This document shows, one piece after another, positions 32,504-42,001 of a stretch of DNA of 64,000 nucleotides. Source of the DNA: an uncultured Pseudomonadales bacterium (GTDB taxonomy: Bacteria > Pseudomonadota > Gammaproteobacteria > Pseudomonadales > Azotimanducaceae); the NCBI GenBank assembly GCA_958296195.1, contig OY282455.1, forward strand, positions 248,001 through 312,000, in the 5' to 3' direction. Both the position numbers and the translations under genes were made by a program. Numbering within the stretch: the first letter of the stretch is position 1; every line of letters begins with the position of its first letter. Under the pieces are notes generated by a model. That model worked only from the letters and a program-made list of their open reading frames with translations, did no database searches and was not told the DNA's origin.

Positions 32504-33523
32504 TTACCAAATCCGGTGAATGTTCTTGAGCAGGGCGTGGAACTGCGCCCGCTCGGCGGCTAGGGAGTGGCGCTCTACGGTTAGCCTAGCTTGGCGGAGC
32601 ATGGCCTTGCGCCTGCCGGGGTGCTGGTTCAGGGCCTCTTGGACGGCGGCGGTGAGGGATTCCGCCGTCGGTTCGGCGATAAGGCAGTTGCTCTGGTGGT
32701 GGCAAAAGCCCCTATTGCCGATGCAGTCCAGGGTGACGGTGACGCAGCTGGTGGCCATGGCTTCCAAGGCCGGCAGGTAGAAGCCCTCCTCAGGGTGCGG
32801 CAGGCAGACAGCTACGGAACTGGCGACCAAGGCGGCCAGAAATTGATGGCGCGGCAGGAAGCCGAGCAGCAAGCGGTGGCGAGCGCCGGCGTGGTTCAGG
32901 CGGTGTGCAAGGGCTTGCGCCAAGTCCGGGTTTTTGTAGCCGATGATCGTGGTGGCTGGGGCTTGCAGGCGTCGTCGCGCCAAGGCCCAAGGTTTTAGGC
33001 CGCTGCGCCAGCCAGGGCCGCGCTGGGCTGGGCCCTGAAAGCGCACATCGACGGCGTTGGGAATGGCGAAGACGGGGCCGTTGGCCTGGCCGGTGGATTT
33101 GATGGCGTCCGCCACTTCTTGGCTGACGCAGATGCGCACCGCCCGATGTTTTAGGTAGCTGTGCAGTTCCGTGCCGGGGTGCCCGTGGCGCACATGCTGC
33201 AGCAAATTGACCCTGGGGTTGGGGTTGGATTCCATGCCCGATTTGGCCAGAAAGCGCCAATCAAGCCCGGCGAGAAAGAACACATCGCCCTTTTGGGGCG
33301 TCCATCGGGAAGTTCGGAAGCCACTTCCAGCCGGCCAAAGGCGGTTCTGCTCCGGTGAGGGACTGGTCCCGGGTGCGTCGGTGGTGAAGGTGATGCGTGG
33401 CCTGTATCCGGGCAGGCGCCGGACATGGTCGAAGTAGTGAGCGTGCTTGACTTGGCCACCCGTCAGCCGGTCAAAGTTCCGATGGAACCAGACGTTGATG
33501 CCGGGCGGCGTTGTGGTCACCAT
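32504..33523 (-). CDS. Group 1 glycosyltransferase
   Basis: 339 residues. The C-terminal half has the GT-B signature: VAVCLPHPEEGFYLPALEAMATSCVTVTLDC is the E-x7-E nucleotide-sugar-binding region. The N-terminal part (GINVWFHRNFDRLTGGQVKH) is the acceptor side. It lies 45 bp upstream of the sulfotransferase gene on the same strand, so the pair is probably co-transcribed. Donor sugar unknown. Confidence 0.82.
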   Translation of the reverse strand: MVTTTPPGINVWFHRNFDRLTGGQVKHAHYFDHVRRLPGYRPRITFTTDAPGTSPSPEQNRLWPAGSGFRTSRWTPQKGDVFFLAGLDWRFLAKSGMESNPNPRVNLLQHVRHGHPGTELHSYLKHRAVRICVSQEVADAIKSTGQANGPVFAIPNAVDVRFQGPAQRGPGWRSGLKPWALARRRLQAPATTIIGYKNPDLAQALAHRLNHAGARHRLLLGFLPRHQFLAALVASSVAVCLPHPEEGFYLPALEAMATSCVTVTLDCIGNRGFCHHQSNCLIAEPTAESLTAAVQEALNQHPGRRKAMLRQARLTVERHSLAAERAQFHALLKNIHRIW

Positions 33524-33588
33524 CCAGACCTGGCATGGCTAGGCGAATGTAAGGGAATCACAGGTCCGACAAACTTAACGCCAAAAAA

Positions 33589-33622
33589 TAAAGCCCCGGC
33601 CACTGAGATGACCGGGGCTTTA
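33589..33622. terminator. Bidirectional hairpin terminator
   Basis: TAAAGCCCCGG at 33589-33599 pairs perfectly over 11 bp with CCGGGGCTTTA at 33612-33622, with a 12-base loop. An A-run (33583-33588) on one side gives a T-run on the minus strand, so it terminates minus-strand transcription of the exported-protein gene well. It separates that gene from the glycosyltransferase gene. Confidence 0.8.
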
Positions 33623-33700
33623 AGGACTTACGCTGGATGTGACTGGGACCTGCTCCTTAGGCCCGAGAGGTCAAAGCTCCAACTGCATCAAGAGACCTCC

Positions 33701-35725
33701 TCACCGCGAGAGAACAAACCCCGTGGAAGTCGCCACCGTCGGGCTGGCTATGATCATCCTACTTGCCGGTCGAAAGACGGCGCGGCTCGGGTAGATGATG
33801 TCTCCGGTCATGAGAGGTGTCGCGTCCATAAGCTCCGGGGCTTCGGGGTGGAAGCAATTCGCCGGTGTGACCATGCCGTCCGTCCCAAGAAAGGCGCAAC
33901 CGGGTTCGTGGTCCATGGGTTGGAACCTGCCACCCGATGAGCTGGGCGGTGCATTAAAGCGGGTGCCCGGTTGAAGGCCCGTGCTGCTCATCTGTTGGGA
34001 GGCGATGCCGTTTATGACGGAGAGAATCCCGTAAAGGCGGCCGTCAGTGAACAGGTACAGCGAGCCAGGTTCGGCGGCGGGGCCAAGGGCGACCGTGACG
34101 GAGCCAACCGGATGGGGACCAGTGCCCCGGAAGAGGCCGACACTGTTCGTCTGCGTCCCTCCAACAACAACAGAGTTGTTGTGCAGCGCGTTGCCGCTGG
34201 TTCGAATCATGTGCTGGACCTCAAGGGCGCCGTTGGACATGAGATCGCATCGACCACCGCCCTCATTCCAGCCGCCACCCAAGGCCCTGGCGATGTCACC
34301 GCTCGAATACACCCCAGTGCCGCCACTGGGAACGGTTGCAGTGGTCGTCAAGTCCCCGAAGTAGGGGGTTCCGCTTTCATTGGTGCAGCTTATGAAAATG
34401 CTGCAGCCCGCTGCTGCAGGGGTCACGCTGGCGCATGTCAACCTCAGGAAGGACGTGACTTCCACGTCGTTGGCGCGACTGACTCCGTGGGCGTAGGCTC
34501 TTGTGGTGATGCCTTGGTAAGCGATCGTGCCCGTGGAGGTCGCGCCCGGCACCGGGCCGCTGGCGTTCAAGGGATCGTTGAACCTCAGCTCCAGCGAAGC
34601 CGTGAACACCCCCGGCCTCAAGTCCGCAGTGCCGCCGGGAATGTAAACCACCGGCATGGCGGCCATCGCCCCAATCGGCACGTCGGTCATCATGGCCCCG
34701 TCGTCCATCGTGAACGCCTTGGCACCATCCGCACCTTGGTCCGCGCCCAGAACCACCCGGTCGCCCGCCTGGAACGGCCCCGACACCATCACGCGCGCCG
34801 TGCCCCCCAAGCCGGAGTTCAACGTGCCCTCGTCGTTCGTCTTGGCGTTCGACCTCAGAACCCGCAGCGAACTTCGAGAGCCCGTGGCGTTGGGGGATGG
34901 AGTCAGCGTGACGCTCAGTGCGCCAACCGTCACGCCGCGCACCGTGGTGGTGCCGTCTGCCATCGTGACCTGCGTGCCGTCGGCGATGGCCTTGAGGTTG
35001 TTGATCGCCACGTTCGCCGTTTCGCCGGCCCCCAAGTTCGCGGCCACCGCCCGCTGAAGCGTGATGAGGCGGGAGTTTTCGAGGTTGACGAGGACGCCGG
35101 CCGCCGCGTTCGGCGCGCCGTCCGCGCCCACCACCTGCGTCGGGAAGGGGTTGGAGACGCTCGAACCCTGGGAAATGGTCGCAACCACCGTCACGCCCTG
35201 CACCCGATCATTCGGCATCGCGGTCGGGTTCAGAACCACCGGGTCCACCACCAAGCTCGGCACCGCGAAGAAAAAGAACTCTTGGCCGGCGGTCGCAAGG
35301 TCAACCGTCGCCCGCACGTCCAGATCGAAGGAGACGCTCCGGTCGCCCCGGCCGCCGCCGCCCTCGATGGTCCTCACGACGCTCCCAAGCTCCGTGCCTC
35401 CGCGAAACAGCTTTAGCGTGTTGGGGGAGACCGGCCCGGCGAAGGTCGCGCCGGCCAGGGTGAAGGTGAGGGTGGCCTTGTTCCCCGCGTCCAGCGTGCC
35501 AACAGCCGGATCGGAGCCCGCCCCGACAATGTTGATGTTGACCGCCGCCTGGGCGTCTTCATCGATCACCACCGTCCGGCCGTCCGGCGCCCCGAAGAAC
35601 TCATGGGCCACAAACAGCTGGTAGCTGACTGACTGCTCCAGCCGCACCGATTGGCCCCAAGCGCCCGCCGAAAGCAGCAAACCCGCCAACAGCGGCAGGG
35701 CCGAACGCATCTTCTGCTCAATCAT
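33701..35725 (-). CDS. Large exported beta-rich protein of unknown function
   Basis: 674 residues from ATG 35725, preceded by GGAGAA. The signal peptide MRSALPLLAGLLLSAGAWGQ (from the second Met) has a clear cleavage site after AWG. The mature protein is rich in Thr, Ser, Gly, Val and Ala, with beta-sandwich-like blocks (TVVIDEDAQAAVNINIVGAG, AGETANVAINNLKAIADGTQ), and has Cys only in its C-terminal half. I do not recognise the family; parts resemble carbohydrate-active or surface adhesin modules. It has its own strong promoter and terminator and is next to gspD, so it may be a substrate of the type II secretion system. That link is inference. Confidence 0.65.
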   Translation of the reverse strand: MIEQKMRSALPLLAGLLLSAGAWGQSVRLEQSVSYQLFVAHEFFGAPDGRTVVIDEDAQAAVNINIVGAGSDPAVGTLDAGNKATLTFTLAGATFAGPVSPNTLKLFRGGTELGSVVRTIEGGGGRGDRSVSFDLDVRATVDLATAGQEFFFFAVPSLVVDPVVLNPTAMPNDRVQGVTVVATISQGSSVSNPFPTQVVGADGAPNAAAGVLVNLENSRLITLQRAVAANLGAGETANVAINNLKAIADGTQVTMADGTTTVRGVTVGALSVTLTPSPNATGSRSSLRVLRSNAKTNDEGTLNSGLGGTARVMVSGPFQAGDRVVLGADQGADGAKAFTMDDGAMMTDVPIGAMAAMPVVYIPGGTADLRPGVFTASLELRFNDPLNASGPVPGATSTGTIAYQGITTRAYAHGVSRANDVEVTSFLRLTCASVTPAAAGCSIFISCTNESGTPYFGDLTTTATVPSGGTGVYSSGDIARALGGGWNEGGGRCDLMSNGALEVQHMIRTSGNALHNNSVVVGGTQTNSVGLFRGTGPHPVGSVTVALGPAAEPGSLYLFTDGRLYGILSVINGIASQQMSSTGLQPGTRFNAPPSSSGGRFQPMDHEPGCAFLGTDGMVTPANCFHPEAPELMDATPLMTGDIIYPSRAVFRPASRMIIASPTVATSTGFVLSR

Positions 35726-35818
35726 CTCAAATTCTCCGTCTCTGGACCAAGGACGCCTTGGCTTATTGCGTTCCATCCATAACAAAAACCAATCATAGCT
35801 GGAACCCCTCAGTGCGGC

Positions 35819-35846
35819 ATTATAGCGCGATCAACAAGCAGTGCAA
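35819..35846 (-). promoter_or_regulatory. Sigma-70 promoter for the exported-protein gene
   Basis: On the minus strand TTGCAC (35846-35841), a 16-base spacer and consensus TATAAT (35824-35819). The start codon lies ~95 bases downstream at 35725. Confidence 0.72.
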
Positions 35847-35984
35847 CACAAGATTCAGCGTGAGTCAAGGGTGGTGCCCTGCACGTTTTTGGCGACGCAA
35901 ACGCTCTGCCGAGAGGCCGGCAGCCGGCTATTGCTATAAGCGTTGGGAGCATAACAAATCTGATTGTCGCAGCTCATGCGCAAT

Positions 35985-38069
35985 TCACTCGGCAATGTGG
36001 CGTTGATGCAAGTCCAATTTGTTCTTGATTTCCTGGGTTAGCCGAGCACCCTCGGAGTGGTCCCGGATCACATAGGGGGTCACCATCACCATCAACTCGG
36101 TTCGGTCTTCCTGATAGGTGTCAGTACGGAACAGCCGTCCAAGCACTGGAACTCTGCCTAGGCCGGGGATGCCCTGTTGCCCAAGGCTGCTGTTTTCGGA
36201 AATCAGCCCGCCCATCAATAGAGAGCCGCCATCCTGCAGCGTTAGGCTGGTGCTCAGGCTGCGACTGAGGATCGTGGGCGAGCCGCTTATGCTGGTGGCG
36301 GCGGAGAGACGCGCTTCGCTCAGTTCCTGTTGAATGGTGACGTCCACCAAGCCGCTGGCCTGCACCACAGCGGTAATCGTCAGGGTGATGCCGGTTCTGC
36401 GGTAGTTGATCTGCTGCAGCACGTTGCTGGAGCCTTCGACCTGTACGCGCCCTTGGGATATCTCGGTGATGACGGGAATCTCATTGCCCACTTGGATAGT
36501 GGCCTCTTCGCCGCTTTTCACTAGGACTTTGGGCTGCGAGCGGATGGACACCTTGTCGTCTTCGTAGTACAGATTGAGCGCCGCTCGCACTTCGCCGGCG
36601 TTGTTCAGGTTCAGGGAAAGCCCCTTGTCGCTGAGGCCCAGCTCGCGGGTGCCGCCGCCCAAGTTGTACTTGTCGTTTATGCGGGCCCCCTTCAACAAGA
36701 AGTCGAAACCGCTGCCTTCCTCCTCAGTTAGCGTGATTTCGGCGATCAGCACCTCGATCAGCACTGAAGGCACGGGCTTGTCCAATTGCTTGACGACCTT
36801 GTGAATCTCGGCCCATTGCTCCCCGGAACCGCGGAAGATGAGCAGGTTGCGCTTTTCGTCCACCACTACGGGGCTGCCCTGCGACCCACCGCTGAGCGCT
36901 TCCGGTCGGGCGCCCGCTTCCCCGATTGAACTTGAACTGGGCGGGCCGCCGCCGACTAGCTGGCTCAAGGTGTCGACAATGTCGGAAACTTGGGTGTTCT
37001 TGACTTCGTAAGTGAACAGGCCCTCATCGATTTCGCCTTGGTGGGCGGTGTCGAGGCGCTCGATCCACTCGATGACGTGATCGAGCAATCCTTGGCCTTG
37101 GGCGAATATGACCAGCTTGCCGAGTTCGTCGAACGGCAGGAAGATGACGTTGCCGCTGCGCCGGCCGGCGTTGTAGCCCTCGCCCACAAGAACTTCCTCA
37201 ACCACTTGGGCGAGCATGTCCGGCGTTAGGTATTGGGGCTCGACGATCAGGCCGTGCCGGCCGCGCAGGAAGGGCTGGTCTAGGACTTCGATCAATTCGA
37301 GGGCCTGGCCCACTCGCTCCGGAGTGCCTTTGAGCAGCACGGAGTTGCGCTCCACGTCGTCCATTGCGGAGAGGTCGTTCTGCGGAAAGGCGTCCCGCAG
37401 CATGCTGACCACCTGGTTGGGCCGGGCCGCCATCAACGGCACTAGCTGAAACACCGTGCGGTGGGTGGCCGGCACCTCCGGGAGGGTGCGCCCGCTGATG
37501 AGCAGTGGAATTTCGCCCGTGGTGATTTCCTGGGTGGCGATGAAGGTGAGAACCCCGTCGCGCTCGCGGATGGTGACGCCGTACTCCTGCAGGACTTGGC
37601 GGGCGGTGTCGAAGAATTGGCGCGGGGTTACTGCTTCGGTGAGGCGCAGGGTCACCAAGTCCGATTTTTGCTGCAGCCCGGGAGAGATGACGAAGGACAT
37701 GCCGAGCTGGGTGCCGAAGACCTCGTTGATGAAGGCGACGATAGGCACGCCGTTGAAGGCGGCTTCAATAGGCTGCCCTTCGAGGTCCGCGCCTAATGCA
37801 TCGGCGACGCCACTGGTTCTGGTCCTGGTGATGCGCACACCGGGAGTGGGTTCGTACTTTGAGCTTTGCTCAGGCGTTTGTGGCGTGGCAACCTCGGCGC
37901 CGCTCCCTTCGGGGGTGGTTGATGGCGGGCGAATCGGCTCCGGTAGGGGCTCCACCTCAAAGCTGGTGCAGGAAGCTAGGCCGATGCACAAGGCGACGGT
38001 GCCGAACCGCCCAAATGCCGGCCCCAAGCGTCTGCGGCAGCGGCCATTAAATAGGAAGCAAATGCTCAA
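35985..38069 (-). CDS. gspD: Type II secretion system secretin GspD
   Basis: Outer membrane channel of type II secretion, 694 residues. The frame starts at TTG 38069 with a short lipoprotein-type signal (VALCIGLASC). N0-N3 domains are visible (LRLTEAVTPRQFFDTARQVLQEYG; VFQLVPLMAARPNQVVSMLRDAFP; YEVKNTQVSDIVDTL), followed by the secretin core: EVLIAEITLTEEEGSGFDFL, ILSRSLSTSLTLQDGGSLLMGGL and VPVLGRLFRTDTYQEDRTELMVMVTPYV. The Cys makes a lipidated secretin likely, which differs from most GspDs. The C-terminal S-domain is short. It follows the GspC-like gene by 85 bp; other gsp genes are not in the window. Confidence 0.9.
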   Translation of the reverse strand: MSICFLFNGRCRRRLGPAFGRFGTVALCIGLASCTSFEVEPLPEPIRPPSTTPEGSGAEVATPQTPEQSSKYEPTPGVRITRTRTSGVADALGADLEGQPIEAAFNGVPIVAFINEVFGTQLGMSFVISPGLQQKSDLVTLRLTEAVTPRQFFDTARQVLQEYGVTIRERDGVLTFIATQEITTGEIPLLISGRTLPEVPATHRTVFQLVPLMAARPNQVVSMLRDAFPQNDLSAMDDVERNSVLLKGTPERVGQALELIEVLDQPFLRGRHGLIVEPQYLTPDMLAQVVEEVLVGEGYNAGRRSGNVIFLPFDELGKLVIFAQGQGLLDHVIEWIERLDTAHQGEIDEGLFTYEVKNTQVSDIVDTLSQLVGGGPPSSSSIGEAGARPEALSGGSQGSPVVVDEKRNLLIFRGSGEQWAEIHKVVKQLDKPVPSVLIEVLIAEITLTEEEGSGFDFLLKGARINDKYNLGGGTRELGLSDKGLSLNLNNAGEVRAALNLYYEDDKVSIRSQPKVLVKSGEEATIQVGNEIPVITEISQGRVQVEGSSNVLQQINYRRTGITLTITAVVQASGLVDVTIQQELSEARLSAATSISGSPTILSRSLSTSLTLQDGGSLLMGGLISENSSLGQQGIPGLGRVPVLGRLFRTDTYQEDRTELMVMVTPYVIRDHSEGARLTQEIKNKLDLHQRHIAE

Positions 38070-38154
38070 GGGGGTTAGCTCTCAGGTCGCTGAGGTTGCG
38101 CAATAGTGCGCCGAACGACGGGCGGATGGCAAGTTTTTGGGATCGCCGCCATGC

Positions 38155-38709
38155 TCAACCCGCATCTGACGCCGAGGCCGCCACCTCTGGGAACAGGAGC
38201 AGGCTGTATTGTTGTTGGTTGGCGTCCATCAGAGTCAGGCGGTTGTCGCTCACCGCCGCCAAGCTGCGGCCGTCCGGTAGCTGATCGCCGATGTCCAGCC
38301 GCTGCACGGTGCCGTCCTCCAAGGTCAACAGGATGGAGGTGCGCTCCGGCACGGCCAACACGCCGACAAATCCCATTTTCCTCAGTTCGGGGTTCAGGCC
38401 CTCAAGCCCCGCCGCAATTGCCGCCTGACGCTGCGCCTCCTGCAGGGAAATGCCCCAACGCGCACTCTGCATGAAGTTCTCCAAATCCTCCTGCGGCGGC
38501 CCCGCGTTCGGCGGTGTCTCAGGCGTCTCCGAGTCAGTGGAAAGCGGCGGCGGCGCGGCAATGGGCATAACCAGAGCCAGCAGCGCAACCAACGCCCAAA
38601 GCCCAGCGGCTAGCAGCACCGGCCTTCTGACTCGGGGGCGGGACAGCCCCAACTTGGCCAAAAGACCCTCAAGAGGCGCAGGGATGCGTATGTGTGCGAA
38701 CCGGCGCAT
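38155..38709 (-). CDS. GspC-like type II secretion inner membrane protein
   Basis: 184 residues: a short cytosolic segment, one membrane helix (PVLLAAGLWALVALLALVMP, ~30-49), a Pro-rich linker, and a periplasmic domain with VGVLAVPERTSILLTLEDGTVQRLDIGD, resembling the homology region that binds GspD N0. It has no PDZ domain and is shorter than typical GspC (~270-300). It lies upstream of gspD on the same strand. I call it GspC-like from context and domain pattern; PilP- or GspN-like assignments are possible. Confidence 0.65.
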   Translation of the reverse strand: MRRFAHIRIPAPLEGLLAKLGLSRPRVRRPVLLAAGLWALVALLALVMPIAAPPPLSTDSETPETPPNAGPPQEDLENFMQSARWGISLQEAQRQAAIAAGLEGLNPELRKMGFVGVLAVPERTSILLTLEDGTVQRLDIGDQLPDGRSLAAVSDNRLTLMDANQQQYSLLLFPEVAASASDAG

Positions 38710-38718
38710 CGCGCCAGT

Positions 38719-39591
38719 TTACGCCAACTGCTGAACGATGCGGGCCAATTCAGGACGCCAATCCGCTGCGGACAGTCCGAAGGCCCTTTGCAGGCGGGTG
38801 TCGTCGAGCACCGAGTTGAGCGGCCGGGACGCCGCAGCCGGGTAGCCTTGCGACGTTACGGCCCGCAGCCGGGGCGTCCGTTTAAGCCCCTGCAGTTTGG
38901 ACGCGACGGCGAAGATTTCGGCCGCGAAGCCGTGCCAGGTTGTCTCCGGCTGGGAGGCGAAGTGATAAACGCCGTAGCTAGGCGCCTTCGCCCACCGCCC
39001 CAGAATGCGCCAGACGGCCAGGGCGATGCTGTGGGCGCTGGTGGGTGTTCCGCGTTGGTCGGAGACCAAGCTGAGCTCGTCCCGCGCCGCCAAACCGAGC
39101 ATGGTCTTGACGAAATTGGCGCCGGTGGCGCTGAACACCCAGGAGACCCTTAGAATCAGGTGGGCGTTTAGTGTACTTGCAACTTCCCGCTCGCCTTGCA
39201 GCTTGCTTTTGCCATAGGTGTTTATGGGCGCCGGGGCATCCGTTTCCACATAGGGCGACGCTTTCGCGCCGTCAAAAACGTAGTCGGTGGACAGATGCAG
39301 CATGGGGCATTTGGCTGCGGCGCAGGCCGCGGCCAAGTGGCGGGGCGCCTCGGCGTTCAGGGCGAAGGCAAGCTCCGGTTCGTCTTCAGCTCGGTCCACC
39401 TTGGTGTAGGCGGCCGCGTTGATCAAGAAGTCCGGTCGCCACTTGGCAAACGCATGGTTGACGCTGGCCGGATTGCGGATGTCGAGCTCTTGGGAGGATG
39501 GCGCAGCGAGCCTTGCCCGGGGCGGCGCCGTCGCCAGCAAAGCGGCGCCAACCTGCCCGGTTCCGCCGGTGATGAGAATTTTGCGGAACAT
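38719..39591 (-). CDS. rfbD: dTDP-4-dehydrorhamnose reductase
   Basis: The last step of dTDP-L-rhamnose synthesis. 290 residues, with the NADPH-binding GGTGQVGAALL at the start, TDYVFDGAK (~108) and the catalytic YGKSKLQGE (Tyr-x3-Lys, ~132). It follows rfbC by 7 bp on the same strand. All three rfb genes present are in the order B-C-D; rfbA is not in the window. Confidence 0.93.
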   Translation of the reverse strand: MFRKILITGGTGQVGAALLATAPPRARLAAPSSQELDIRNPASVNHAFAKWRPDFLINAAAYTKVDRAEDEPELAFALNAEAPRHLAAACAAAKCPMLHLSTDYVFDGAKASPYVETDAPAPINTYGKSKLQGEREVASTLNAHLILRVSWVFSATGANFVKTMLGLAARDELSLVSDQRGTPTSAHSIALAVWRILGRWAKAPSYGVYHFASQPETTWHGFAAEIFAVASKLQGLKRTPRLRAVTSQGYPAAASRPLNSVLDDTRLQRAFGLSAADWRPELARIVQQLA

Positions 39592-39598
39592 TTGCGCG

Positions 39599-40138
39599 CT
39601 ACGCCTGCAAGTAGTCCTGCAGGCTGGGGTTGGCGGCGTCCCGGGGGGAGAGAATGGGTGCGCGCAACGGCCAGTCGATGGCGAGTTGGGGGTCGTTCCA
39701 AATCAGCCCCCGCTCGTCGTCGGGCCGATGAAAGTCCGTGCATTTGTAGATCAGGTCGGCCTCCTCCGACAGAACGCAAAATCCGTGTGCGTAACCCGGA
39801 GGGATGTAGAGTTGCTTGTGGTTGGCGGCGCTGAGCTCCACGCCCACCCAGCGTCGAAAGGACGGGGATTGCGGGTCCACGTCGGCCGCCACGTCCCAGA
39901 CGCAGCCGGCCAACACGCTCACCAACTTGCCTTGGGGGTGCTCTTTTTGCAGGTGCAGGCCCCGCAGCACACCGCGTTTGGAATGGGAGTGGTTGTCCTG
40001 AACGAAGTCCACGTCGAGCCCCGGCAGCGTACCGTAGCGCCTTCTGTGGTAGCGCTCCAGAAAGAATCCGCGGTCGTCGCGGTGGACGTCTGGATGCAGG
40101 ATCAAGACGCCGGGGAGCGCGGTTTCTTCGGCCTTCAT
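39599..40138 (-). CDS. rfbC: dTDP-4-dehydrorhamnose 3,5-epimerase
   Basis: Cupin-fold epimerase of 179 residues from ATG 40138, which overlaps the rfbB stop (ATGA). DRGFFLERYHRRRY, FVQDNHSHSKRGVLRGLH (catalytic His), GKLVSVLAGCVWDVAADV and PPGYAHGFCVLSE are diagnostic of RmlC. The frame is open ~90 bp further upstream, but the overlapping ATG gives the standard length and start. Confidence 0.94.
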   Translation of the reverse strand: MKAEETALPGVLILHPDVHRDDRGFFLERYHRRRYGTLPGLDVDFVQDNHSHSKRGVLRGLHLQKEHPQGKLVSVLAGCVWDVAADVDPQSPSFRRWVGVELSAANHKQLYIPPGYAHGFCVLSEEADLIYKCTDFHRPDDERGLIWNDPQLAIDWPLRAPILSPRDAANPSLQDYLQA

Positions 40139-41139
40139 CGACAATCCGCGCTCCACCAATGGCGGTTGTCCAGATACCAAGCCACGGTCTGACGAATGCC
40201 GACCGGAAAATGAGTCTGCGCCCGCCAACCTAGCTCCCGCTGAATGTGGCCGCTGTCGATGGCGTAGCGGCGATCGTGGCCGGGCCGGTCAGGCACGAAC
40301 TCGGTCAGGCGGAGCATGTCCGCGGGGTTGGCGCCCGTCAGTTCCGCCACGGCCGCCAACACCGTTTTGGCCACCTCCAGATTGGTTTTTTCGCAGTTGC
40401 CGCCGATGTTGTAAGCCGCGCCGATGGCGCCCCGCTCCAGTACCGCCACCAAGGCGCCCACGTGATCTTCAACATGCAGCCAATCCCGCACCTGTTGCCC
40501 GTCGCCGTAAAGGGGCGCCGGTTGGCCGCGCAGGCTGCGCAGAATGATCACCGGGATGAGCTTTTCGGGAAACTGGTAGGGGCCGTAGTTGTTGGAGCAG
40601 TTGGTGACGATGGCCGGAACGCCGTAGGTGGTCGCCCAGGCCCGCACCAGATGGTCGGAGGCCGCCTTGGACGCAGAGTAGGGGGAGTTGGGGCGGTAGG
40701 GGCTGGCCTCGGTGAAGGCGCCCGCGGCGCCCAAGGCGCCATAGACCTCATCGGTGGAGACGTGAATGAAGCGGAAGTCCCCATTGCGGGTGGCGCTGTA
40801 CTCCTTGGCCGCCTCCAGCAGCGCATAGGTGCCGAGAATGTTGGTGTGCATGAACACCGCCGGCCCATTGATGGAGTGGTCAACATGGGATTCCGCCGCC
40901 AAATGCAGCAAGGCATCCGGGGCGAAGTCGAAAATCAGCGAACGCACCCGGACCGCGTCGCAGATATCGACGGTCTCAAGACGGTGGTTGGCGCAGTCGG
41001 CAACCGCCGCCAAGTTTTCTGGACGGCCGGCGTAGGTAAGCTTGTCCAGATTCAGCACCTCGTCGCCGCGCACACCCACGAGATGGCGCACCAGAGCAGA
41101 GCCTATAAAGCCGGCGCCCCCGGTGACAACGACTTTCAC
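40135..41139 (-). CDS. rfbB: dTDP-glucose 4,6-dehydratase
   Basis: Makes dTDP-4-keto-6-deoxyglucose. 334 residues starting at GTG 41139 (VKVVVTGGAGFIGSALVRHL) with GGAGAGAG just upstream; a TTG 12 bp earlier is in the open frame. AAESHVDHSINGP (~82), the STDEVYG block (~132) and YSASKAASDHLVRAW (Tyr-x3-Lys, ~158) are typical of RmlB. It starts the rfbB-rfbC-rfbD run. Confidence 0.94.
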   Translation of the reverse strand: MKVVVTGGAGFIGSALVRHLVGVRGDEVLNLDKLTYAGRPENLAAVADCANHRLETVDICDAVRVRSLIFDFAPDALLHLAAESHVDHSINGPAVFMHTNILGTYALLEAAKEYSATRNGDFRFIHVSTDEVYGALGAAGAFTEASPYRPNSPYSASKAASDHLVRAWATTYGVPAIVTNCSNNYGPYQFPEKLIPVIILRSLRGQPAPLYGDGQQVRDWLHVEDHVGALVAVLERGAIGAAYNIGGNCEKTNLEVAKTVLAAVAELTGANPADMLRLTEFVPDRPGHDRRYAIDSGHIQRELGWRAQTHFPVGIRQTVAWYLDNRHWWSADCR

Positions 41140-41173
41140 AGCTCTCTCCAAGCGCCGTTGCTGACCGTTCCGG

Positions 41174-42001
41174 TCACAGCAAACGCCAGCCGTAGCGGGA
41201 AAAAAAACGCAACCCCGAAAGGGTGAAGAGCAAGCCGCGCTTCAGGCCGCGCCGGGCGGTGCGACCTCCGTAGTGGCGAATTCGCACCGTCGGCAATTCG
41301 CGGATTTCACCACGGGCGGCCAAGCGCCGGCAGAGGTCGAAGTCCTCAAAGTAAAGAAAGTAGCGCGGGTCGAAACCGCCGACCTCCTTGAGGACGGCAG
41401 TGCGGCAGGCCAAGAAGCAGCCGCTGAGCAAATCGACGGGCTGGCTGCAGGCTGCGGGAAGTTTGTCGCTGTAAACATAGGCCCCCAACCGCCGCCCGAA
41501 GAAGCCTGGGGACGCCGGCACCGACAACGCCCGCAGCAGCAGCGCCAGCACGGTTGGCGTGCGCTTGGCCAACCGGGCGTATTGGCCGTTGGCGTCGTAG
41601 CCTTGGGGCCCGACGGCGACGGTTTTCGGGTGTGCCTGCAGGAATTTTGCGGCCTGCAGGAGGGCGTCCGGCGCCATCACCACATCGGGGTTGGAGATGA
41701 AGTGGCAGTCCGCCTGAGTGCGTTGAATGGCGAGGTTTTGGGCGGCGCCGTAGCCGATGTTGCCGTGGCCGTGGATGAATTCCCAGCCCGCTTGACTGGC
41801 GCCGCCGCGGTGCGGCGCCAAGGCTGCGGCGACCCCCGCGGCGCCCTGCGCATCGTCGTTGCTGACGGCGTAAACCGCTACTTGCCCGGTGCCGTTTTCG
41901 ACCAGCCGGTTGACGGCTTGCGCCAAGCTGTCCAAAAAACGCGCCAAGACCGCCGGCGGGGTCCGCCAAGTCACGAAGCCGAGGGACACCGAGGCGCTCA
42001 C
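41174..42001 (-). CDS. Family 2 glycosyltransferase (rhamnosyltransferase-like)
   Basis: 275 residues from GTG 42001. GT-A features: VYAVSNDDAQG, then IGYGAAQNLAIQRTQADCHFISNPDVVM with the NPDVVM metal-binding Asp, and GCFLACRTAVLKEVGGFDPRYFLYFEDFDLCRRL, which carries the EDxDLCRR signature of rhamnosyl/galactosyl transferases. It is 34 bp upstream of rfbB on the same strand; use of dTDP-rhamnose is a reasonable inference. Confidence 0.85.
   Translation of the reverse strand: MSASVSLGFVTWRTPPAVLARFLDSLAQAVNRLVENGTGQVAVYAVSNDDAQGAAGVAAALAPHRGGASQAGWEFIHGHGNIGYGAAQNLAIQRTQADCHFISNPDVVMAPDALLQAAKFLQAHPKTVAVGPQGYDANGQYARLAKRTPTVLALLLRALSVPASPGFFGRRLGAYVYSDKLPAACSQPVDLLSGCFLACRTAVLKEVGGFDPRYFLYFEDFDLCRRLAARGEIRELPTVRIRHYGGRTARRGLKRGLLFTLSGLRFFSRYGWRLL

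Noticed and set aside
33971..35416. 481-residue open frame opposite the exported protein gene
   Set aside because: Arg/His/Gly-rich shadow; the minus-strand gene has a signal peptide, promoter and terminator.
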